In this document: positions 58,531 to 64,000 of the stretch, in pieces
Layout of the letters: every line of letters begins with the position of its first letter
How positions within the stretch are numbered: position 1 is the first letter of the stretch
Assembly (NCBI RefSeq): GCF_943193175.1
Contig: NZ_CALPDF010000005.1
Coordinates: 124,001 to 188,000 of the forward strand
Origin: Neobacillus muris
GTDB lineage: Bacteria > Bacillota > Bacilli > Bacillales > Cytobacillaceae
Direction: 5' to 3'
DNA: 64,000 bases
The notes under the pieces: model-generated
Seen by the model: the letters and a program-made list of their open reading frames with translations, nothing else
What the model was told of the DNA's origin: nothing
The model's database searches: none
Translations under genes and position numbers: made by a program

Positions 58531-59207
58531 TGTGCCACCTCCAGACGATAGCCCAGCCCTCTGATTGTGGTAATTTTAAAAGGGCAATCCTCTTGGGCAA
58601 ATCGCTGCCGCAGCCGCTTAATATGGACATCGACCGTCCGTTCATCACCCTCGTAATCAAAGCCCCAAATATCTTCAATTAATTGTTCCCTTGAAAAAGT
58701 TTTCTGCTGATGGGTGGCCAACTTAAACAACAGTTCAAACTCTTTGAGAGGTAAAGTGATCTCCTGCTCCCCAATCGATACGGTATAGGAAGCGCGATCA
58801 ATCACGACATTGCCAATTTCGATTCGATTAGAAGCGGCAATTTGGCAGCGTTTGAGCAGGGCCTTGACCCGGGCAGCCAGCTCCTCCGGGGCAAATGGTT
58901 TAACCAAATAATCATCCGCTCCAAGCTCAAAACCTTTTACCTTTTGGGTGGTTTCCCCTTTTGCGGTCAGCATTAAGATGGGCAATGTATCAGAATAATA
59001 GGAACGGAACTCCCGGCAAAAGGTCCAGCCGTCCATGATCGGCATCATAATATCTAAAATAATCAAATCCATTTTTTCCGCCTCTAGTAAGGCTAGAGCT
59101 GCTTCACCGTCTGCTGCTTCTACAATCGACATACCTTCTTTTGACAGAATGATATGAATCAATTCCCGGATATGCTGGTCATCATCTACAACTAATATCT
59201 TGGCCAT
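58527..59207 (-). CDS. OmpR-family response regulator
   Basis: 226 residues from ATG 59207 (eight bases after AAGGA; ATG 59216 is too near). Receiver domain: 'ILVVDDDQHIRELIHIIL', phospho-Asp in 'LIILDIMMPIMDGWTF', 'LMLTAKGETTQKVKGFELGADDYLVKPF'. The C-terminal winged helix ends 'RTVDVHIKRLRQRFAQEDCPFKITTIRGLGYRLE'. It pairs with the kinase it overlaps. Targets probably include the neighbouring DrrAB-type exporter, by analogy with Bacillus TCS-ABC modules. Confidence 0.94.
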   Translation of the reverse strand: MAKILVVDDDQHIRELIHIILSKEGMSIVEAADGEAALALLEAEKMDLIILDIMMPIMDGWTFCREFRSYYSDTLPILMLTAKGETTQKVKGFELGADDYLVKPFAPEELAARVKALLKRCQIAASNRIEIGNVVIDRASYTVSIGEQEITLPLKEFELLFKLATHQQKTFSREQLIEDIWGFDYEGDERTVDVHIKRLRQRFAQEDCPFKITTIRGLGYRLEVAH

Positions 59208-59230
59208 GTAGTTCATCCTTTTTATAAATA

Positions 59231-59261
59231 TAAAGGAATCGCCAAGCCAACGCGCGATTCC
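59231..59261 (-). terminator. Weak terminator between the ABC exporter and the two-component genes
   Basis: GGAATCG (59235-59241) and CGATTCC (59255-59261) form a 7-bp stem with a 13-nt loop, followed by TTTATATTTAT on the minus strand. Partial read-through from exporter into regulator is possible. Confidence 0.5.
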
Positions 59262-59306
59262 TATCTATGATTAACTATATTTTACACCATTAAGTATTTC
59301 CCACAA

Positions 59307-60122
59307 CTATATCCGGCGCATATAGGCACGGACCGTAAATGGAGCAAACACCGCTACAATCACAACAGCACCAATAAGAGAGGCAGTAAGGTCCCAGCCT
59401 ATCGAGCCATTATTGACCAATTCTCTGACTGCCGTAACAAGATGTGAGATCGGATTAATCTTCACAAACCACTGCAGCCAGTCTGGCAAGGTATCGGCCG
59501 GTACAAAAGCATTCGAAAGAAACGTGAGCGGAAACAGGATAATCATCGAAATTCCCGATACACTTGACGCGGTACGGGCAATCACTCCGAAGAAGGCAAA
59601 TATCCAGCTGACACACCAGGAACAGACAATGACAAGCAGACCGGCAATAACGACATAACCCAGACCTCCTTCAGGGCGATAGCCCATCAGATAGCCCATT
59701 AGGAACGTGAGCACTGTTGCAATCGTGTAGCGAATGGAATCAGCCAGCAGGGCCCCCGCTAGCGGAGCAATCCTTGCGATCGGCAATGATTTAAATCGGT
59801 CGAACACTCCCTTATCCATGTCCTCCCGCAATTGGACCCCCGTGACAATTGAGGTTGAAATAACGGTCTGAACGAGAATGCCGGGAATAATAACAGGCAA
59901 ATAGCTCTTCACGTCCCCTGAGATCGCCCCGCCAAAGATGTAGGTAAACATCAAGGTGAAAATAATTGGCTGCAGCGTGACATCGAACAGTTGCTCAGGC
60001 GTACGCCGTATCTTTAACAGTCCGCGGTAGGCCATTGTTAATGAATTCCGTACCGCTTTTCCAAAGCTCGATTTATTGCGCAGCTGGCTTTCAGCAGCTG
60101 GCAGCATTGCATTACTTTTCAT
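59307..60122 (-). CDS. ABC-2 exporter permease (DrrB type)
   Basis: 271 residues, six membrane segments. Signature: 'RRTPEQLFDVTLQPIIFTLMFTYIFGGAISGDVKSYLPVIIPGILVQTVISTSIVTGVQLREDMDKGVFDRFKSLPIAR', and a C-terminal 'FPLTFLSNAFVPADTLPDWLQWFVKINPISHLVTAVRELV', the usual ABC-2 G-x-P pattern. DrrB-type permeases export anthracycline-like or polyketide compounds. It overlaps the ATPase gene by 4 bp. Confidence 0.93.
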   Translation of the reverse strand: MKSNAMLPAAESQLRNKSSFGKAVRNSLTMAYRGLLKIRRTPEQLFDVTLQPIIFTLMFTYIFGGAISGDVKSYLPVIIPGILVQTVISTSIVTGVQLREDMDKGVFDRFKSLPIARIAPLAGALLADSIRYTIATVLTFLMGYLMGYRPEGGLGYVVIAGLLVIVCSWCVSWIFAFFGVIARTASSVSGISMIILFPLTFLSNAFVPADTLPDWLQWFVKINPISHLVTAVRELVNNGSIGWDLTASLIGAVVIVAVFAPFTVRAYMRRI

Positions 60123-61150
60123 ACTCGTACTTCCCTTTCTTGTTCTGATTTATCGGACGCCTTTGCAGCGTCCCCCTCCACACCATGTCCAGTGATTGTC
60201 AGGAATACTTCGTCTAGTGTCGGCTTCTGTACACTAAATTCAGCCAGTTGAATTCCTGCCTCCCTTAATGCGATCAGCACGTCAGCAACCCGGTCAGCAT
60301 CCGCCATTGGCGCCAAGACTTTACCGCCTTCAGCCGAAACAGCCGATTCTACCTTTAGCACCCGGTCAACGATCAGTCTGGCGTCCTGCATATGCTGTAA
60401 ATTTTCAATATTTAAATGTAAGGAAGAGGTGCCAACAGACTCCTTCAGTTCATTTACCGTTCCCTCCGCAACTACATGGCCGCGGTCGATCACCGCGATC
60501 CGGTCAGCCAGTTCATCTGCCTCTTGAAGGTATTGTGTGGTCAGCAGTACAGTTGATCCCGACTTTACCAGGCGGCGGATGGTATCCCACATTTGATTGC
60601 GTGTCCGCGGGTCAAGCCCCGTAGTCGGTTCGTCCAGGAAGATGAGCGGCGGCTGGGCGATTAGGCTGGCAGCCAGGTCGAGCCGGCGGCGCATTCCTCC
60701 GGAGAAATTTTTCAATGGACGCTTTGCTGCTTCCGTTAAGCCGAATTCCTCCAGCAATTCCGATGCCTTACGGCGTGCCTCAGTGCGGCTTAGGCCTAAA
60801 AGCCTGGAAAAGATAATCAGATTCTCCGTAGCACTGAGTGATTCATCAACGGAAGCGTACTGACCGGTCACCCCGATTAATTGTCGAACAATCTGAGGCT
60901 CCTTTACTACGTCATGACCGAAGATGGATGCTGAACCTCCATCAGGCCGAAGCAAGGTGGCCAGCATTCTGATGGTGGTGGTTTTGCCTGCCCCGTTCGG
61001 ACCCAGGACACCGTAAATCGAACCAGCACGGACGTTCAAATCGACACCGTCAACTGCACGATTATCACCAAACGTTTTGACAAGGCCCCGTGCTTCAACA
61101 GCCATGTCCCCATTATTTGGCACTATATTAATACTGTGTTGATTACTCAT
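60119..61150 (-). CDS. ABC exporter ATPase (DrrA type)
   Basis: 343 residues from ATG 61150 behind GAGGAG. Walker A 'YGVLGPNGAGKTTTIRMLATLLRPDGGSASIFGHDVV', signature 'NFSGGMRRRLDLAASLIAQP', Walker B 'LIFLDEPTTGLDPRTRNQMW', switch 'VLLTTQYLQEADELADR', and the DrrA C-terminal domain ('VQKPTLDEVFLTITGHG'). It energises the DrrB-type partner. Base composition here is visibly more GC-rich than in neighbouring genes, which may point to acquisition from another lineage. The original role (drug export) is inferred from family. Confidence 0.93.
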   Translation of the reverse strand: MSNQHSINIVPNNGDMAVEARGLVKTFGDNRAVDGVDLNVRAGSIYGVLGPNGAGKTTTIRMLATLLRPDGGSASIFGHDVVKEPQIVRQLIGVTGQYASVDESLSATENLIIFSRLLGLSRTEARRKASELLEEFGLTEAAKRPLKNFSGGMRRRLDLAASLIAQPPLIFLDEPTTGLDPRTRNQMWDTIRRLVKSGSTVLLTTQYLQEADELADRIAVIDRGHVVAEGTVNELKESVGTSSLHLNIENLQHMQDARLIVDRVLKVESAVSAEGGKVLAPMADADRVADVLIALREAGIQLAEFSVQKPTLDEVFLTITGHGVEGDAAKASDKSEQEREVRV

Positions 61151-61317
61151 TGTACTATCTCCTCTTTCATTCATTTTAGAATTAATAAGAACAATCCGAG
61201 GGATTCCCTCTTTTCATGACGACTACTACTTCTTATCCCAGATAGTTGGATGATGGATTACTTCGGAAGTATAAATGACATTTATGAACTGAATATGAAC
61301 TTACAATGTCACGAAAA

Positions 61318-61362
61318 TAAAAAAGTGCCATGAGCGGAGAAATCTGACTCTGGCACTTTGGA
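61318..61362 (-). terminator. Terminator of the XRE regulator gene
   Basis: AAAGTGCCA and TGGCACTTT form a 9-bp stem with a ~20-nt loop, followed by TTTTTATTTT on the minus strand. Confidence 0.85.
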
Positions 61363-61392
61363 ATGTTCACTTTTTACCTGTATATCCGCAGC

Positions 61393-61845
61393 TTATTCTT
61401 GTTTATATTTTTCTTTTAATACGCCGGAGCCGATCCCTGCAGCAATCATAAAAATTAATGAGCCAAAATTCCAAATAAACGAACCGCCATATAAAGTAAA
61501 ATCTAGCGCGGTAAATTTATTTAGCAATAACACAGCTAGCTTTATGATCAAAAGCGCAACTCCCAATAAAAATAAAACATCAAACAAAAATTTTAGTTTG
61601 GGATGTGCCAATTGTTTGCTGTCTTGAATCACTTTCTCGGTCAACTCTTCATCACTCCTTAATAATTCATCAATAGTTACACCAAACAGATCACTTAACT
61701 TGATAATGATTTCAATGCTCGGATAATTTAGGCCATTTTCCCATTTAGAAACCGACTGCCGGCTGACAAAAAGTTTTTCTGCCAATTCTTCTTGAGACCA
61801 GCCTTTCTCCTTTCGCTCCTTTTTTAACTTATCTGCAAAAATCAT
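61393..61845 (-). CDS. XRE-family regulator with membrane-spanning C-terminus
   Basis: 150 residues from ATG 61845 behind AAAGGTG. The N-terminal Cro/CI helix-turn-helix is 'FADKLKKERKEKGWSQEELAEKLFVSRQSVSKWENGLNYPSIEIIIKLSDLFGVTIDELL'. Two hydrophobic helices at the C-terminus (about 88-108 and 121-140) would hold the regulator at the membrane. Such small membrane XRE proteins often control adjacent transporters. The neighbours are the DrrAB exporter and the second iron importer, both on the same strand but separated by terminators. Confidence 0.9.
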   Translation of the reverse strand: MIFADKLKKERKEKGWSQEELAEKLFVSRQSVSKWENGLNYPSIEIIIKLSDLFGVTIDELLRSDEELTEKVIQDSKQLAHPKLKFLFDVLFLLGVALLIIKLAVLLLNKFTALDFTLYGGSFIWNFGSLIFMIAAGIGSGVLKEKYKQE

Positions 61846-62183
61846 TTGAGCACTCACCTTTCTGCATCCTAAACCCTATTATCATTAGGCCTTATAGAAA
61901 AAGTAAAGATAGCTGTCGTTGCCCGGCACCGCAACCTCTGGTTTCCTCTCTTAAAATCCTGGTTTCATCCCGTTTATAAACAGACCATTGTTCTATTATC
62001 AACAAAATCAATTTCACGAATGCCAAAAGCTCAGAGCCACAGCAGGCAAAAAAAATGGTGACCTTTTGATTAGGTCACCTTTTTTTATTTCGTACTCATC
62101 GCTTTTTATATTGAAAAATACTTACTGCTTCTATTTCAGGGCACAATTATTTCACATCTTTGCAATGTCAGATCCCCAGCACG
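61846..62183. other. Intergenic region between XRE regulator and siderophore ATPase genes
   Basis: 338 bp with no gene. It contains a strong terminator (62048-62087) and, near 61916-61935, a small hairpin GTTGC-CCGGCACC-GCAAC. Confidence 0.5.
62048..62087. terminator. Bidirectional terminator after the siderophore ATPase
   Basis: GGTGACC (62057-62063) and GGTCACC (62073-62079) form a perfect 7-bp GC-rich stem with eight T on plus and seven or more T on minus. Confidence 0.88.
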
Positions 62184-63020
62184 CTATTTGGATCGATCTC
62201 TGCCTAATGGGACGATAAGCGGCGTGTCCGTGACCGGGTCTTTGATAACCTTGCACTTTAGACCGAAAACTTCTTCAACGAGTTCTTCAGTGACGATATC
62301 GGAAGGGTTGCCTTGCGCGATAACCTTGCCCGCTTTCATAGCAATCAGATGGGTGGCATAGCGGGCAGCATGATTTAAATCATGGAGCACAGCCACTAAA
62401 GTATTTCCTTGTTCATTGAGATCTGTAAATAATTCGAGCAGCTCAATTTGGTGTGCAATATCCAAGTAGGTGGTCGGCTCATCCAAAAGAAGCAATGGAG
62501 TTTGTTGGGCAAGCACCATCGCCACCCAGACTCGCTGGCGCTGACCTCCGGAAAGCTCATCTACAAAGCGGTTGGCAAGCTCAGCTGTATTGGTCAGCTC
62601 CATTGCGGTCGTAACCGCCTGTTCGTCTGTCTCAGTCCATTGCTGAATAAGATTTTGATAGGGATAACGCCCATGTGCCACCAAATTGGCCACAGTAATT
62701 CCATCAGGAGCAGTTGATGATTGTGGCAGAAGTCCAAGCCTTTTCGCCACTTCCTTTGATTTATATGTACTAATTAATTTTCCGTCCAATAGCACATGAC
62801 CTGCTGAAGGTTTAATCAGATTGGAAAGGGTGCGCAAAAGGGTAGATTTTCCACATGCATTAGGTCCGATAATGACCGTAAAGGATCCATCCGGTATCTC
62901 AATCGAGAGATTTTTGGATATCACTCGATGATCGTATTGGATGGTGACATCTTCTACTCCTAGACGCGATTGTATAGGCGAAATCGTTTGGCTTTGAAGT
63001 TCTGCTATTGTTTTGACCAT
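62184..63020 (-). CDS. Iron-siderophore ABC transporter ATPase, second system
   Basis: 278 residues from ATG 63020 (TTG 63026 and TTG 63032 are alternatives; the only ribosome site is AGAGG just before). Walker A 'TVIIGPNACGKSTLLRTL', Q-loop 'LLPQSSTAPDGITVANLVAHGRYPYQN', signature 'LSGGQRQRVWVAMVLAQ', Walker B 'LLLLDEPTTYLDIAHQIELLELF', switch 'VLHDLNHAARYATH'. The sequence order matches the first system at 53511-54356, so the two are paralogues. It lies 85 bp after the FecCD permease gene that runs off the window. Confidence 0.93.
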   Translation of the reverse strand: MVKTIAELQSQTISPIQSRLGVEDVTIQYDHRVISKNLSIEIPDGSFTVIIGPNACGKSTLLRTLSNLIKPSAGHVLLDGKLISTYKSKEVAKRLGLLPQSSTAPDGITVANLVAHGRYPYQNLIQQWTETDEQAVTTAMELTNTAELANRFVDELSGGQRQRVWVAMVLAQQTPLLLLDEPTTYLDIAHQIELLELFTDLNEQGNTLVAVLHDLNHAARYATHLIAMKAGKVIAQGNPSDIVTEELVEEVFGLKCKVIKDPVTDTPLIVPLGRDRSK

Positions 63021-63105
63021 AATCAACGACAACCTCTTTCAAGAATATAGGGATAGTCAAAAGTCCTATAAAAAATGACTCTTTTCTTATAAAGTGCTTA
63101 TTTTG

Positions 63106-64000
63106 CTAGGCAGAGCGTGCCTGGTGAAACAATAACCAAATTAAATACAGCCCACCAATAGATAAGGTTAGCACCCCTACAGGCAGGATCATTCCGGGAA
63201 TCATTCTCTGGGCCAAAATATCAGCACTTAATAAAACAAATGCACCGACAGCTGCGGTTGGGGCTAAGCTTTCTGCCGTCTTTGTAAAGCGCAGGGCTAT
63301 TTGCGGAGCAGCTAACGCCACAAAAGTAACTGGTCCCATTATCGCTGTCGCAGATGCCGTTAAGGCTACTGCAATCACAATCAATAGAAATTGTGTCCTT
63401 TCGAAATGAACACCATGGGACTTGGCCGCATCCTTTCCCAACTCCATTTCACGGAGAGGCCGATTCATGATTACCGCAGCTATAAGCAATACCAATACGA
63501 ACAGGATGGCAGGCAACGAATGGGACCAATCGATTCCATTTAAGGATCCAACTCCCCACGCACCCGCTGTTAAGGCAACCTCGGCTTGACTTTGAAGAAG
63601 CAGCATCGAATTGACACTGCCTAAAACGGTCGAAACAGCAATCCCGACAATAATTAATCTGAAGCCCTGTGTCCCGTTGCGGAAGGCAAATAAATAAATG
63701 ATCAGTGCCGTTGCCAATCCGCCGATTAGGGCGCCCATTGCAATAGCTGTAAAAGCCATCGACTTAATCACTAACATCACGACCAGTGCTCCTGTATAGG
63801 AGCCTGAAGTAAAGCCAAGAATGTCAGGCGATCCTAACGGATTCCGGGTAATCGATTGAAAAATCGATCCGCTCACTGCCAGGCCCGCGCCAAACACAAT
63901 AGCAGCTAACACCCGCGGCAGCCGCCAATCGATCACAACTGTCCGTTTAAATCCTGCCAGATCGCCAAAAAACGCGGAAAACACCTCAGCAATACTTAAT
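63106..64000 (-). CDS. Iron-siderophore ABC permease (FecCD family), partial at window end
   Basis: The frame is open through the right edge ('LSIAEVFSAFFGDLAGFKRTVVIDWRLPRVLAAIVFGAGLAVSGSIFQSITRNPLGSPDILGFTSGSY'), so the first ~40 residues are outside. The visible 297 residues include the coupling region 'LGKDAAKSHGVHFERTQFLLIVIAVALTASATAIMGPVTFVALAAPQIALRF'. It is the second-subunit type permease of a second siderophore importer, with its ATPase downstream; the partner permease and binding protein presumably lie beyond 64000. Confidence 0.93.
   Translation of the reverse strand, partial: LSIAEVFSAFFGDLAGFKRTVVIDWRLPRVLAAIVFGAGLAVSGSIFQSITRNPLGSPDILGFTSGSYTGALVVMLVIKSMAFTAIAMGALIGGLATALIIYLFAFRNGTQGFRLIIVGIAVSTVLGSVNSMLLLQSQAEVALTAGAWGVGSLNGIDWSHSLPAILFVLVLLIAAVIMNRPLREMELGKDAAKSHGVHFERTQFLLIVIAVALTASATAIMGPVTFVALAAPQIALRFTKTAESLAPTAAVGAFVLLSADILAQRMIPGMILPVGVLTLSIGGLYLIWLLFHQARSA

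Noticed and set aside
59413..60863. Plus-strand frames antisense to DrrB and DrrA
   Set aside because: Shadows of the GC-richer exporter genes; Arg/Pro-rich text without ribosome sites.
1..64000. Prophage, insertion sequence, CRISPR array, tRNA or rRNA genes
   Set aside because: No transposase, integrase or phage structural gene, no regularly spaced direct repeats, and no tRNA cloverleaf or rRNA sequence was recognised on either strand.

Overview
The window is chromosomal DNA of a low-GC, endospore-forming member of the Bacillaceae. Evidence: strong AGGAGG-type ribosome sites, TTG/GTG starts, a BshB2/YojF bacillithiol pair, sporulation-type small proteins with a sigma-K-like promoter, Fur and CstR operators of Bacillus type, and dispersed hairpin repeats of the kind seen in Bacillus relatives. 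The genus cannot be fixed from sequence alone. No rRNA, tRNA, CRISPR array, prophage or intact insertion sequence was seen.

Layout. 1-3.4 kb: end of a DNA alkylation repair gene, a MarR-FUSC exporter pair with matching operators, a decayed lactonase gene and a HAD phosphatase. 3.6-6.4 kb: a two-gene ribosome-protection operon (23S rRNA methyltransferase RlmA plus an ABC-F protein) behind an ErmDL-like leader peptide and two intrinsic terminators, i.e. a drug-sensing attenuator. 6.6-8.4 kb: MerR regulator and aldo/keto reductase. 8.4-10.4 kb: five small genes, four of which share one GerPA/GerPF-like repeat and the fifth of which recalls GerPC. 10.6-13.9 kb: SprT-like protease, DUF1456 protein, two Cof-type HAD phosphatases. 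14-17.6 kb: CdaR regulator, glycerate kinase, GntP permease.

18-26.2 kb: one long minus-strand operon, lyase - BadF-type sugar kinase - YojF - BshB2 - ABC sugar importer - ROK repressor, with a 27-bp ROK-type operator at its head. 26.5-28.2 kb: a c-di-GMP-I-type riboswitch with terminator controlling a membrane diguanylate cyclase. 28.3-34.6 kb: SF1 helicase, a non-coding repeat element, a broken amino-acid permease, GNAT, a membrane peptidase with TPRs. 34.7-36.8 kb: an ECF sigma factor fused to its own anti-sigma/membrane/sensor part.

37-43.2 kb: a reactive-sulfur detoxification locus (TauE relic, TusA, rhodanese-MBL dioxygenase, TusA-rhodanese, two rhodaneses, DsrE, CstR, CoA-disulfide reductase) with five copies of the CstR operator and a dead tusA copy. 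43.4-51.8 kb: DUF1048 pair, macrolide-type glycosyltransferase, PAS histidine kinase, BCCT osmolyte carrier, GGDEF-EAL protein. 52-57.3 kb: Fur-controlled iron module (YcgT/YumC-like reductase divergent from a complete siderophore ABC importer). 57.4-64 kb: two-component system, DrrAB-type ABC exporter, membrane XRE regulator, and the start of a second siderophore importer cut by the window end.
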